A DNA stretch of 34,798 nucleotides from Firmicutes bacterium UBA995 (GCA_002291985.1 DBBB01000054.1:1-34798), one strand, 5' to 3'. Positions 7,703 to 16,397 are shown, numbered from the stretch's first letter. The notes: generated by a model not told the origin, from the sequence alone. Numbers and translations: made by a program.

Positions 7703-9469
7703 TCAGCCGCCGGCAGCGCAAGGCGGCACGTCCACGGCGGGCAGGGCCTCATCGAGATACTGCTGCCGACACAGGCTGCGCTGGAGTTTCCCGGAACTCG
7801 TCTTGGGTATGCTGCCCGGCGCGACTAGCCGAACATCCCGGGGAGGGATTCCGCACACCGCAAGGACGCGCCCACGAATCACCCGGCGCAGGTCCTGAGG
7901 GAAACCAGGCCTCACCTCCGCGACGACCACAATGGATTCCTTGCCCTTGGCGTCCGGCAGGCCGAAGGCGATGACGTTGCCGGTACGTACTCCTTCCAGC
8001 CGTCCTACCGACCGCTCGATGTCCTCGGGGAACACGTTTCGCCCCCCGAGGATGATCACATCCTTGAGCCGACCGCACAATACGAGTTCCGGCGTTCCGC
8101 CTTCCGGGTCGGGGACCACGTAAGCGAGGTCGCCCGTCCGCAGCCATCCATCATGGAACAAGCTGGCCGCCAGATCCGGCCGCTTGTAGTATCCCGGCGT
8201 CACCGAGGTCCCGCGCAACTCCAACTCGCCGACCTGTCGCTCCCCCAGTTCCTTGCCGCTGGCCGGGTCACAGATGCGCATTTCCAGTCCGGGCACCGGC
8301 CGCCCCAGCAAGGCAAGCCGGCGGGTGGTCGCCCGTCCCGCATCGGCGGGGCGCGCCACGCCCTCCTTCTCCAGGGCGGCTCGATCGACCGCGTCGCATC
8401 GCATCCCCCGCAGGAGAGGCGGGAAGGTCCCCCCCACGGCCACTTCCGCCATCCCAAAGGCGCAGAAGACCGCCTCCGGACGCAGACCGTGCGGGCCGGC
8501 CACGGCGATCAGCTCGTCCACGACCGCCGGGTCAACCGGCTCGGCCCCATTGAGGGCCATGCGCACGGTCGAGAGATCGAGGGTCTCCCCGCGCTCGGTC
8601 ATCCGTCGCAAGGCCCGGCCGGCCAGGGCCCAGGAGAAGTTGGGCCCGGCAGTAATGGTACCCCTGTGATCGGCGAGCCAACGCATCCAGTCGCCTGGAC
8701 TGGCGAGGAAGTCTTGCGGCGCCGCCAATACCAGCGAGCAGCCCAGGGTCATGCATGCCGTCAAGCAGATGAGTCCCATGTCGTGATACAGGGGCACCCA
8801 CATCACAAATGTATCCCGTTCCCCGTCAAGACGTGCCGCCTCCCGCATCGCGTCGAGATTTGCGCCCAACACCCGGTGGGGCAACATCACGCCTTTGGGC
8901 TCGGAGGTCGACCCGGAAGTGAATTGCAGTATGGCAAGCCGCTCCGGGTCATCGGGCACCTCTCGCCCGTCGCCGGCCGAAGGATGGCCGGGACCCGCCT
9001 GCACCTCGCCGAGCAGCACGACGGGAGGGTCGCCCTCGCCGGGCTGGTAGGCGGCAGCAAGATCCGGGTCCAGGAGCACGAGGCGCACGTCGCCGTGGCG
9101 CAGCAATGCCCTGGTCTGATTCAGGAACTCGGTGAGCGAGCCCATACGCATCGGCAAGGGTAGTACCAGGACACAACCGCCGGCCAGCCAGATGCCCTGG
9201 ATGGCGGTGACCGCCGCCTGAGAAGTCAGGCTGAGGACGGCGACATGATCCCCCGGGCGAATCCCCCGTGCCTGCAAGCCGGCCGCAACCGCCTTCGCAT
9301 CGTCGTGCAACTCCGCCCACGTGAGGCGTCGCGGTGTGCCCTGGGCGCCTCGAGCCGCTGAACCCACGAAAGTGATAGACCCGGTGCCTGCGGCCGTGCG
9401 GCGAAGTCTGGGCCCGAGCGGCTCGCAAACACCCGGCTGCTTGCCGTCGCAACACGTCCGGTCTGTCAT
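7703..9469 (-). CDS. AMP-dependent acyl ligase, fatty-acyl-AMP-ligase (FAAL)-like
   Basis: Adenylates a carboxylic acid, most likely a fatty acid, with ATP. The ATG at 9469 follows GGGAGGGG and gives 588 residues; a longer frame to 9511 lacks a site. Motifs in order: P-loop FTSGSTSEPKGVMLPH, the FAAL-type WVPLYHDMGLI, GGPNF-like TAGPNFSWALA, NGAEPVD, FGMAEVA, GYYKRPDLAA, WLRTGDLAYV, hinge GRLKDVIILGGRNVFPEDIE and C-terminal Lys motif KTSSGKLQR. The order and the YHDMGLI and NGAEP signatures favour FAALs, which pass acyl groups to acyl-carrier proteins rather than to CoA. No ACP or PKS lies in the window. It is 54 nt downstream of the radical SAM gene and ends 7 nt from the convergent S-layer gene. 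A CoA ligase activity remains possible. Confidence 0.85.
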   Translation of the reverse strand: MTDRTCCDGKQPGVCEPLGPRLRRTAAGTGSITFVGSAARGAQGTPRRLTWAELHDDAKAVAAGLQARGIRPGDHVAVLSLTSQAAVTAIQGIWLAGGCVLVLPLPMRMGSLTEFLNQTRALLRHGDVRLVLLDPDLAAAYQPGEGDPPVVLLGEVQAGPGHPSAGDGREVPDDPERLAILQFTSGSTSEPKGVMLPHRVLGANLDAMREAARLDGERDTFVMWVPLYHDMGLICLTACMTLGCSLVLAAPQDFLASPGDWMRWLADHRGTITAGPNFSWALAGRALRRMTERGETLDLSTVRMALNGAEPVDPAVVDELIAVAGPHGLRPEAVFCAFGMAEVAVGGTFPPLLRGMRCDAVDRAALEKEGVARPADAGRATTRRLALLGRPVPGLEMRICDPASGKELGERQVGELELRGTSVTPGYYKRPDLAASLFHDGWLRTGDLAYVVPDPEGGTPELVLCGRLKDVIILGGRNVFPEDIERSVGRLEGVRTGNVIAFGLPDAKGKESIVVVAEVRPGFPQDLRRVIRGRVLAVCGIPPRDVRLVAPGSIPKTSSGKLQRSLCRQQYLDEALPAVDVPPCAAGG

Positions 9470-9523
9470 TTTGCCCCTCCCTGAGTCCCCCGAGTGCACA
9501 TCCCCGTGCATGGTCGCCCTGGA

Positions 9524-11179
9524 CTATCCGACCTCGCCCGGACGGACGCAGTCGAACCGGGGCAGGTTATGGAGTAAACTGGCGATAGCCGTCTCCAGCC
9601 TGTCGGTGACCCCTAGCAGGCGCACCGACACCCCGGGACGGGAAGCCAGGCGGTCCAGCAAGCGAAGCAGGCACCGGAAAGTCGCTTCTGAAGGCAGTTG
9701 CACGTCGGCCAGGTGAACATCCAGGCGGGCCTGGCCTCGCCTCAACGCCGCCCGCAGATCTCCCGACAGCTTGCGAAGGGTCAGGGAATCCAGTCGCCCT
9801 TCCACGCGGAAGCGCCCCCGGGACGGTGCTCCCACCGCATCGCCCAGGTCGGGATGATGGGCCAGCCATCGTTTCAGGATATGGTGGCCCATGAGTTTGT
9901 AGCCCGCGCTCGACAGCCGTCCCTCGCAGAGATCGCGCAGGACGTTTCCGAGGCCGTAGAACCGGGTGAACGCCTGAACGACTGCAGCTTGCAGGTCTTC
10001 AGGTGACATCCTGGCGGGACGATGTACGACATGGTGGCCGTCGTAACGGGACCAGTCCTGCGTCAACAACCTGCCCTCCTGTTGCAGCTTGGCAAATAAT
10101 GAAGTGCCGGGGATGGGTGTGAGCACAAGGAACTGAGCGGTGTCGATCCGCTCCGACCGGGCGAAATCCACCGTATCCTCCACGACGCCCAGGGTGTCCT
10201 CGTCCCCGCCCAGCACGAACATGCCGTGAACGGCGATGCCGTGCCGGTGCAAGGCCCGGATACAGTGGCGGATATCCTCAACGCCCTGACCCTTGCGGAA
10301 CTCCCGGAGGGTCCCGGGATTGATGGATTCGAAACCGACATGCGCCATCCGGCAGTTGGTGCGGGCCATCAGTTGCAGTAGTTCCTCGTCGCGGGCGGCG
10401 TCGACCCGGATCTGGGCCATCCACGCCCGGGGCAAGGCCCCGGTCGACAGCATCCGCCGGAGGATGTCCTTGGTCCGGGCGATCGAGTTCGTGAAGTTGT
10501 CGTCGTAAAAGAAGACACGCCTGCCGCGAAGCCCCTCGAGTACTCGCAGTATCCCGGGTGTAGCCGCATGCCGGTACTCGCGCCCGAAAAGCGGCGTGAC
10601 GGCGCAAAACGTGCAGTGGTGCGGGCACCCCCGAGAAGTGATGATGGGATGCAGGTTGAGCTTGCCGGCGTTCGCGAGCACCGCAAGGTCCGGCATGGGC
10701 AGCCGATCGAGGTCGGGTCGCGGCGGCAGGGGGTTGTGGACCGCCTGGCCGTGCTCCTGGTAGGAAAGCCCGGGTACATCGCGCCAGTCCTGCCCGCTCT
10801 CCAATCGCCGTACCAGTTCGAGGAAAGTCTCGTCCGCCTCGCCCCGGAGGACGAAGTCGGCCGCCTCGAGCCCCTCCTCAGGAAGGAAGGTGACATGCGG
10901 CCCGCCGAGCACTACCGGCACGCCGCGGTGGCGCAGTTGGCGGGCCAGCCGATAGGCCTCGGGGGCGGTGGAAGTGGTGACGCTGATGCCGACCAGGTCT
11001 GAACTGAGGAACTCAAAGGCGGGTATTTCGCCCAGCGCCTGGCACCACACCCGGCACTGGTATCCCGCCTGCCGGAGGATGGTGGCCAGGCCGACCAACC
11101 CCAGCCGGGGCAAGCGGACGGAACTGAACACGTGAAAGTGAGGCGCCTTGGGCTCGACCAGCGTGACCTTCGAAGCCAA
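9524..11179 (-). CDS. B12-binding-type radical SAM protein with C-terminal STAS-like domain
   Basis: A 551-residue radical SAM enzyme. The TTG at 11179 is preferred since GAGGGGGGAGGGGG lies directly upstream; the frame is open to 11227. Residues 5-125 look like a cobalamin-binding-type Rossmann domain (LPRLGLVGLATILRQAG, VGISVTTSTAPEAYRLA, VPVVLGGPHVTF). The radical SAM core has the [4Fe-4S] motif CPHHCTFC at 185-192, followed by RRVFFYDDNFT and the AHVGFESINPGTL strand common in B12-radical SAM methylases and cyclases. After the usual DUF4070/HpnP-like helical region comes an extra segment of about 95 residues (457-551) patterned like a STAS domain: VEGRLDSLT, LDVHLADVQLPSEA, LLRLLDRLASRPGVSVRLLG. 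No family member with that tail is known to me. The substrate is unknown; the neighbouring acyl ligase suggests lipid or metabolite tailoring. Confidence 0.82.
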   Translation of the reverse strand: MASKVTLVEPKAPHFHVFSSVRLPRLGLVGLATILRQAGYQCRVWCQALGEIPAFEFLSSDLVGISVTTSTAPEAYRLARQLRHRGVPVVLGGPHVTFLPEEGLEAADFVLRGEADETFLELVRRLESGQDWRDVPGLSYQEHGQAVHNPLPPRPDLDRLPMPDLAVLANAGKLNLHPIITSRGCPHHCTFCAVTPLFGREYRHAATPGILRVLEGLRGRRVFFYDDNFTNSIARTKDILRRMLSTGALPRAWMAQIRVDAARDEELLQLMARTNCRMAHVGFESINPGTLREFRKGQGVEDIRHCIRALHRHGIAVHGMFVLGGDEDTLGVVEDTVDFARSERIDTAQFLVLTPIPGTSLFAKLQQEGRLLTQDWSRYDGHHVVHRPARMSPEDLQAAVVQAFTRFYGLGNVLRDLCEGRLSSAGYKLMGHHILKRWLAHHPDLGDAVGAPSRGRFRVEGRLDSLTLRKLSGDLRAALRRGQARLDVHLADVQLPSEATFRCLLRLLDRLASRPGVSVRLLGVTDRLETAIASLLHNLPRFDCVRPGEVG

Positions 11180-11330
11180 CCGTCCCCCTCCCCCCTCTAA
11201 ACTCGCTCGCATTCGCCGCGAGGCCACTTGCTTCCTTGGGAGCCCTGCAGGGTCTCCAGTAGTAAAGTAACCCCGGTCCGACTATCGTACCCCCAACAGC
11301 CGACGGCAAACAGGGGCCGCTTTCCGACCA

Positions 11331-12593
11331 TCAGGGGGGGGCGGGATTGTCGATGCCTGCGTCTTTGACGCCGGCCGCGAAGTCGGGTCGGATGCCGGCC
11401 CTCGCGTCCGTCCGGCGAAAGACGAAGAAGAACCAGCTCGCCGACAAAAGGTAAAACAGGCTGGCAACGAGAAACGGGGCGGAGTAGAATCCACGGGCAA
11501 GCAAATCCCCACCTGCGGCGCTACCGATGGCCCATCCCGCAAACCAGGTCATGCCGATTATACTCGACGCGGTAGCTCGTTCGCCATCGTTCATCAGGTC
11601 CTGGCGAAAGCTGTCCAGCAACGGCCCTATGGCAAACATGAGCGTCCCCCTGACCCAGAACCCGGCCGTGAACCAGCGAGGGTCGGGCGCCCAGGCGAGG
11701 ACGAACAGGAAAGCAACCGACACCGCCCAGGCGCCGGCGATAGTGTTGACGGTACCCCTGCGCTCCGAGAGGACGGGCGCCAGCATGACCGCCACCACCA
11801 TCAGCATGTTTTGCACCGCGAAGATGAGGCCGATCTGGGCAGGTTCGAGGTCGTACCGGATGCGATAGATCACGTTGAAGAAGGGGATGAACAGCCCGGC
11901 GCCGATGCCGAGCAACAGGTTGGAGCCGGCCGAGTGCAGTATGGGTGGGCGCAACACGGCCCGCCCGAGTGCCGGCCGAAACTGAGACCACCGGGGACAG
12001 GGTGCGTCGCGCAGCCCCAGGCGACGAACGGAGGCCACGAGTATCAGCGCCGACCCGAGCAGCAGCGCCACTCGATAGGCGGCCATCCCTCCGCCCAGGA
12101 GACCGGGTAACAAGCCTCCTCCGAGTTGACCGAGGGTCATCGCCACCAGGTGAATCATCGACATCACGGTGAAAGCCCAGGCCCGGCCCCCTGGTTCGGT
12201 GTGACCGGCGATATAGGCGGGGGTCGCCACCGTGAGCAGCGCCCCGGACAATCCCCCGAGGGCCGCCGCGGCATACAGGACCGGCAGCCCTGGCGCCAAG
12301 GCTATCGCCGCAGTCCCCGTCCCCGCCATCGCCAATCCCAGCCAGAGTGCCGTCCGACGTGAGTACCGGTCTACCAGCACCCCCAGAGGCAAGGCGCCCA
12401 TGGCCATCATGGTGGCGTTCACGGCCACCAGCGTCCCCACCGTGCGTTCGCCGAATCCGGCCCGCAAGAGGTACAGGTTGGTCAACAGGTCGGTCACGCC
12501 CATCCCCATGGCGGCGAGGGCAGTGGTGAGGAAGAGCAATCGGAGATCGGAGTTGAACTCATTCCACAAGCGATGGAATTGAGGCATGAACAT
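11331..12593 (-). CDS. MFS transporter
   Basis: Major facilitator superfamily permease of 420 residues, likely an exporter. The ATG at 12593 (reading MFMPQFHRLWNEF) was chosen because the longer frame to 12758 overlaps the SDR gene and lacks hydrophobic or family character. About twelve hydrophobic segments are visible. The loop after the second segment has the MFS motif A variant GVLVDRYSRRTAL, and a motif-C-like Gly-rich stretch GLSGALLTVATPAYIAG follows. It is 58 nt downstream of the SDR gene, on the same strand. The cluster context suggests it moves the product or an intermediate made by the adjacent enzymes, but the substrate cannot be told from sequence. The C-terminal tail (RTDARAGIRPDF) is hydrophilic. 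Confidence 0.85.
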   Translation of the reverse strand: MFMPQFHRLWNEFNSDLRLLFLTTALAAMGMGVTDLLTNLYLLRAGFGERTVGTLVAVNATMMAMGALPLGVLVDRYSRRTALWLGLAMAGTGTAAIALAPGLPVLYAAAALGGLSGALLTVATPAYIAGHTEPGGRAWAFTVMSMIHLVAMTLGQLGGGLLPGLLGGGMAAYRVALLLGSALILVASVRRLGLRDAPCPRWSQFRPALGRAVLRPPILHSAGSNLLLGIGAGLFIPFFNVIYRIRYDLEPAQIGLIFAVQNMLMVVAVMLAPVLSERRGTVNTIAGAWAVSVAFLFVLAWAPDPRWFTAGFWVRGTLMFAIGPLLDSFRQDLMNDGERATASSIIGMTWFAGWAIGSAAGGDLLARGFYSAPFLVASLFYLLSASWFFFVFRRTDARAGIRPDFAAGVKDAGIDNPAPP

Positions 12594-12651
12594 GCCACCT
12601 GTTTCCCGGCTTCCCGATAGGAACCTATCGTGCCGGCATCTTGACGGGCAT

Positions 12652-13437
12652 TCAGCCAGGCCGGCCGTAACGACGCAACAGGATTCGTTCCCTCGTACCT
12701 GGCAGGATCTGGGCAATCCCAAGCATGACGCGATCAAGCGGGCGGACGAACACCTCATCCCGCCCGTCCTCGCCCGCCCGGGTAATAGCTACCGCCACTT
12801 GTTCGGGAGTCACCCGCGAACGCCGCGGGACCGAAGGAAAGGGCGAGCCCAGGCTGTGATGGCGAAAGTCCGTGTCGACCGCTCCCGGATGCACAAGCAT
12901 CACGCGAATGCCGGCCTCACGAAGCTCCGCACGTAAGCACCTGGACATGACCACCAGGGCATGCTTGGTGGCGCAGTACCCGCCAAGATAGGGCACGGGC
13001 ATCAAACCGGCCAGGGAGGAGACGTTGATGATCAGTCCGCCCCCCTTACGGCGGAAGTACGGTAGGGCCTCCTGCAGGTAGGCGAGGGGGCCCAGCAGAT
13101 TGACCGCGAGCACCCGCTCGAGGTCGGCGCGGGCCACGTGGTCGACCGGCGCCCTCAGACCCACGCCGGCATTGTTCACCAGCACGTCCACGCCGCCCAG
13201 GCGTGCGTCGGCAGCGGCAAACACCCCGGTCGCCGAGTCCGCCACGCCGACGTCAGCGGCAACGGTCAGGGTCTCTGCCCCCAGGGAGCGGGTCAGTTCA
13301 GCCACCGATTCCAGTTCCGGCAGGTGGCGGGCGGTCAAGGCCAGTCGCGCCCCCCTGCCGGCCAATTCGATGGCCAGACTGCGGCCGATTCCCCGCGAAG
13401 CCCCGGTGATCACGACATTTTTGCCTCGCCATTGCAC
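12652..13437 (-). CDS. Short-chain dehydrogenase/reductase (SDR)
   Basis: A 261-residue classical SDR using NAD(P)H. The cofactor motif TGASRGIG is at 11-18, NNAG at 88-91, the catalytic Ser in NVSS near 140, and YCATK with Tyr154 and Lys158. Arg37 after the second beta strand (ALTARH) is a common NADP preference marker. The gene starts with GTG at 13437 behind GGGGGAGG. It is the first gene of the minus-strand cluster with the MFS transporter, radical SAM protein and acyl ligase, and is divergent from the riboflavin transporter. The C-terminal region (VTPEQVAVAITRAGEDGRDEVFV) matches SDRs of the acyl or retinol-type reductase group. The substrate is unknown. Confidence 0.85.
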   Translation of the reverse strand: MQWRGKNVVITGASRGIGRSLAIELAGRGARLALTARHLPELESVAELTRSLGAETLTVAADVGVADSATGVFAAADARLGGVDVLVNNAGVGLRAPVDHVARADLERVLAVNLLGPLAYLQEALPYFRRKGGGLIINVSSLAGLMPVPYLGGYCATKHALVVMSRCLRAELREAGIRVMLVHPGAVDTDFRHHSLGSPFPSVPRRSRVTPEQVAVAITRAGEDGRDEVFVRPLDRVMLGIAQILPGTRERILLRRYGRPG

Positions 13438-13537
13438 GCGGCGGCGCCTCCCCCTGCGATCGCGGTGTCGTGGTGTGTGATGGTTCTCTACGCTGCTGCC
13501 GGTCGATTTACCTTCACACCGACTTACCTTCCCCCCC

Positions 13538-13566
13538 TTGACGGGGGGCGGGCAGCGACCTATAGT
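13538..13566 (+). promoter_or_regulatory. Promoter of the FMN riboswitch and ribU transcript
   Basis: A -35 box TTGACG (13538-13543) and a -10 box TATAGT (13561-13566) are separated by exactly 17 bp. The predicted transcript begins near 13573, a few bases before the riboswitch. This is a good match to a housekeeping sigma-A promoter. Confidence 0.75.
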
Positions 13567-13580
13567 GAAGGCGAATAGAC

Positions 13581-13721
13581 GTCTTCAGGGCAGGGTGCGG
13601 AGGTACAGCCTCCCATTCCCGACCGGCGGTGATGCCCCCTAGCGGGGACGAGCCCGTCAGCCCCAGCGGTTGAGCCGGTGCGAATCCGGCGCCGACGGTC
13701 AAAGTCCGATTGGGAGAAGAC
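13581..13721 (+). promoter_or_regulatory. FMN riboswitch (RFN element)
   Basis: The conserved RFN pieces occur in order: GGGCAGGGTG (13588-13597), ATTCCCGACCGGCGGT (about 13615-13630), AGCCCGTCAGCC, CGAATCCGGCGCCGACGGT (about 13681-13699), and AGTCCGATTGGGAGAAGA at the end. The closing stem P1 is GTCTTC (13581-13586) with GAAGAC (13716-13721). FMN binding normally reduces expression of the riboflavin uptake or synthesis gene downstream. The following 80 nt hold the expression platform, listed separately. Confidence 0.95.
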
Positions 13722-13777
13722 GCCGCCGTTTTGCCGCATGCCGCCATCGACTCAGGGCGGATGCTTTCGGCGTGCGA

Positions 13778-13809
13778 CCTCCCTTCCACCCCCGAAGACG
13801 AGAAGGAGG
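13778..13809 (+). promoter_or_regulatory. Ribosome-site-sequestering hairpin of the FMN riboswitch
   Basis: The ribosome binding site GAAGGAGG (13802-13809) is complementary to CCTCCCTTC (13778-13786) apart from one bulged C, so it can be hidden in a hairpin just before the GTG start at 13818. No T-run terminator is present in the platform. This fits control of translation rather than transcription. A second GAAGAC (13794-13799), identical to the 3' strand of P1, lies in the loop and could compete for the 5' P1 strand. Confidence 0.5.
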
Positions 13810-13817
13810 CGTTCGCC

Positions 13818-14327
13818 GTGAAGTCCGCTCCCGCTCGTCGCTTGACCCAGGCCGCCCTCTTCACCGCACTGGTCACGGTGGTCACGATGGCCATCAATGT
13901 GCCGGTCCCCGCGACTCAGGGCATCATCAACGTGGGCGACAGCATGATCTTCATCGCCGCCTTGCTCGCCGGACCCCGCCTCGGGTTGCTCGCCGGCGGC
14001 ATCGGATCGGCTCTGGCCAACCTGTTGCTCGGCATGAGCGTCTGGGCCCCATGGACGCTGATCATCAAGGGGCTGGAGGGTTACATCGTGGGCTCGCTCG
14101 GGCATCGGACTTTCCGCTCCTCGGGGAAGGTCACGCCGCCGGTGGTGGCGGCCGTGGTCATCGGGGGTCTGTGGATGGTCCTGGGCTACTTCCTTGCGGG
14201 TTCCTTCCTGTTCGGATATCGGGCGGCAATGGTGGAGTTTCCCGGCAACCTCGTCCAGGCCGGAGGGAGCGCGCTGATCGCCCTCCCTCTCGCCCATGCC
14301 TTGCGCAGGATCGAGTTCTTGAGCTGA
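13818..14327 (+). CDS. ribU: ECF transporter S component, riboflavin-type (RibU-like)
   Basis: Substrate-binding membrane subunit of an energy-coupling-factor vitamin transporter, 169 residues. The GTG at 13818 is chosen because GAAGGAGG lies 8 nt upstream; the open frame to 13710 runs through the riboswitch and cannot be the real start. Five to six hydrophobic segments are visible: AALFTALVTVVTMAI, SMIFIAALLAGPRLGLLAGG, LANLLLGMSVWAPWTLIIKG, VVAAVVIGGLWMVLGYFLAG and ALIALPLAHAL. The GDSMIFIAALLAGPRLGLLAGGIGS-type region and KGLEGYIVG are typical of this S-component family. The FMN riboswitch upstream is the main evidence that riboflavin is the cargo. The ATPase and T subunits are not in the window. 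It is convergent with the molybdopterin enzyme gene. Confidence 0.88.
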   Translation: MKSAPARRLTQAALFTALVTVVTMAINVPVPATQGIINVGDSMIFIAALLAGPRLGLLAGGIGSALANLLLGMSVWAPWTLIIKGLEGYIVGSLGHRTFRSSGKVTPPVVAAVVIGGLWMVLGYFLAGSFLFGYRAAMVEFPGNLVQAGGSALIALPLAHALRRIEFLS

Positions 14328-14340
14328 CCGGCTCCTGCAT

Positions 14341-16359
14341 TCAGCAGCTCGGGTCCCCGGGCAAGCGATGGGGGGCGGCGACCAGGTTCTCCGCTTCGAG
14401 GCGGCATGGGCAATCATAGAAAGCTGCCCCCAGGCCAATGTCGGTCAGGCGGTCGGGGGTCAGGACATTCGCGCCGTTACGGCCCACCCGCCCCCCGGAG
14501 TAGATGACGAGCGTGTCCGGATTCAGACCGCGCATCGGTTTCACCCGGCAGGCTAGCCGGCCCCAGGGCGAAACCACGCTGATTCCCGACCCTGCGCGCA
14601 GACGGAGTTCCCTTGCCAGTCGATCGTTTATCATCACGACCGGGACCCCTTCCGCCGGTTGTCCTAGCGCGGCCTGCACCCTGTCATAGGACTGCGAGTG
14701 GATGCTCAACCGGTGCTGGGGAGTGATCAGGCGAAAGGGGTAACGGCCGTCCGGCGGACGATGGGAGAGCGGGCTATACCCGGGACCGATGAGTTCCATC
14801 CTGCCGCTGGCGGTCAGGAATCTCCCGTCCTGCCAGGGTACCAGCGGGGCCGCCGGGTGCCGCACTGACCGGCCGCGCAAGTCTTCCGGCTTCAACCCCC
14901 ATGCCGCCAGAGGACGCAGCGCCTCCTCGATCCATTCCCGGGGGGACCGCTTGGACCCGAAGCTGTCACCCAGTCCCAGGCGATCCGCCAGGTCCGCATA
15001 GATCTGCAGATCGGAGCGGCATTCGGGAGCGGGTTCCACGGCCTGTTCCCCATAGGTCAGGTAGTTGTGCCAGGAACACGCATACACATCTTCTTCCTCG
15101 AAACTGGTGGAAGCCGGCAGCACGAGGTCGGCCAGTTCGGCGGTGTCGGTCAGTTCGAAGTCGATCACGGCCAGGAAGTCGAGGGACAGAAAGGCCTCCA
15201 CCACCAGCGATGTCCGTGGAAGCTGCGCTACGGGATTGGCCCGAGCCACCACGCCGACGCTGACCCGCGGCTGATCGAGTTCGGGGAGCATCCGGCCAAG
15301 TTTGGCCCTGGGCACTCCCCGGTGCGGCGCCGGACGTCCGCCCAGGTCGGCGAAAGTCGAAGCCACGAAGAGGTTGGCGTAGGCTACCCCTCCCCCCGGG
15401 ACACCGATGTTGCCGGTGATGGCGGCCAAAGCATCGATGGCTCGCACGGTGGCGCCCCCTGCTGGATGACGCTGCAAGCCGTACCCCAGCAGGATGGCCG
15501 CCGGCGAGTGCCGGGCATACTCGCGGGCCATCTCCCGGATGACCGCAGCTCGCAAGCCGGTGAACTCCTCGGCGCGTTCAGGCGTGAAACGGTCGCACAG
15601 CCGGCGGTAGTCGTCGAAGCCGCGGGCGCGCGATCCCAGGAATTCCTCGTCTACCATCCCCGCCTCGATCACCGCATGGCCCATCGCCAGCGCCAGGGCG
15701 AGGTCCGATCCGGGGCGGGGTGCGAGATGCAGGTCGGCCTCGGTGGCAGTACGAGTCGCCACCGGGTCGATGACGGCTACTCGGGCCCCACCTTCCCGGG
15801 CCTGTTGCACGAAGGGCCACAGATGGACGTTGGTATCCAGGGGGTTCCGTCCCCATAGCAGCAGAAAGCGGCTATTAGCGTGATCGGTGGGGTCGTGGGC
15901 CAGGTTCCCGCCGAAGTCGGCCTCCTGGGCGGTCAGGCCAGCCGACCAGCACAGGCTGCCCGTGGGCACGGTGATGGGCCCGAACAGATTCCAGAAGCGT
16001 CGGTCCAGTCCTTTCAAGAGCCCCAGGGAACCCGCGTCCCAGTAACTCAAGATCGACTCCGTCCCCGCCGTCTGGCGAGCTTTGCCAATGCGATCCGCCA
16101 GTTCGTCGAGGGCGGCATTCCAACTGACTTCCCTCCAGCCGCTGCCGCTACGACGAAGGGGGGTGCGGAGCCTTCGGGGCGAACGGTGCCGGTCCAGGTA
16201 GTACTGCGCCTTGGGGCACAGGAAGCCACGGGTGATCTCGTGGTCCGGGACCCCCCTGACTGCCCGAACCTCTCGCCCGACCACCTCTACCAGCCAGGCG
16301 CAACCGTCCCAGCAATTTAGGGGGCAAGCAGTGTGGACCAGACGCTTCGACTTTGTCAC
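14341..16359 (-). CDS. Molybdopterin-dependent oxidoreductase, single subunit (DMSO reductase family)
   Basis: A 672-residue member of the DMSO reductase family, binding a bis-MGD molybdenum or tungsten cofactor. The N-terminal [4Fe-4S] site has Cys12, Cys16, Cys20 and Cys48, in a CPLNCWDGC pattern. Cys137 in GSLCWSAG is at the expected place of the metal ligand (inference). The order of later motifs (LLLWGRNPLDTNVHLWPF, DPVATRTATEADLHL, GYGLQRHPAGG, TGNIGVPGGG, and a C-terminal dinucleotide-binding domain near SIHSQSYDRV) matches the family. No signal peptide, iron-sulfur partner or membrane anchor gene lies adjacent, so it is probably a cytoplasmic single-subunit enzyme. The GTG start has only a weak upstream site. 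The substrate is unknown; polysulfide or thiosulfate-type reductases share the N terminus. Confidence 0.88.
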   Translation of the reverse strand: MTKSKRLVHTACPLNCWDGCAWLVEVVGREVRAVRGVPDHEITRGFLCPKAQYYLDRHRSPRRLRTPLRRSGSGWREVSWNAALDELADRIGKARQTAGTESILSYWDAGSLGLLKGLDRRFWNLFGPITVPTGSLCWSAGLTAQEADFGGNLAHDPTDHANSRFLLLWGRNPLDTNVHLWPFVQQAREGGARVAVIDPVATRTATEADLHLAPRPGSDLALALAMGHAVIEAGMVDEEFLGSRARGFDDYRRLCDRFTPERAEEFTGLRAAVIREMAREYARHSPAAILLGYGLQRHPAGGATVRAIDALAAITGNIGVPGGGVAYANLFVASTFADLGGRPAPHRGVPRAKLGRMLPELDQPRVSVGVVARANPVAQLPRTSLVVEAFLSLDFLAVIDFELTDTAELADLVLPASTSFEEEDVYACSWHNYLTYGEQAVEPAPECRSDLQIYADLADRLGLGDSFGSKRSPREWIEEALRPLAAWGLKPEDLRGRSVRHPAAPLVPWQDGRFLTASGRMELIGPGYSPLSHRPPDGRYPFRLITPQHRLSIHSQSYDRVQAALGQPAEGVPVVMINDRLARELRLRAGSGISVVSPWGRLACRVKPMRGLNPDTLVIYSGGRVGRNGANVLTPDRLTDIGLGAAFYDCPCRLEAENLVAAPHRLPGDPSC

Positions 16360-16397
16360 GGAGCAAGTTCCTTCGACACGCAGCCGGTGGGTCCTGC

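Noticed and set aside
7698..7707. Palindrome GCTGATCAGC between the S-layer and acyl ligase genes
   Set aside because: Too short to be a terminator and with no T run; it overlaps the ligase stop.
8153..9163. Plus-strand frame opposite the acyl ligase
   Set aside because: It is the complement of a gene with all adenylation motifs intact and has no ribosome site or domain of its own.
14321..14350. Inverted repeat GAGCTG/CAGCTC between ribU and the molybdopterin gene
   Set aside because: Short stem with an 18-nt loop and no T run; too weak to call a terminator.
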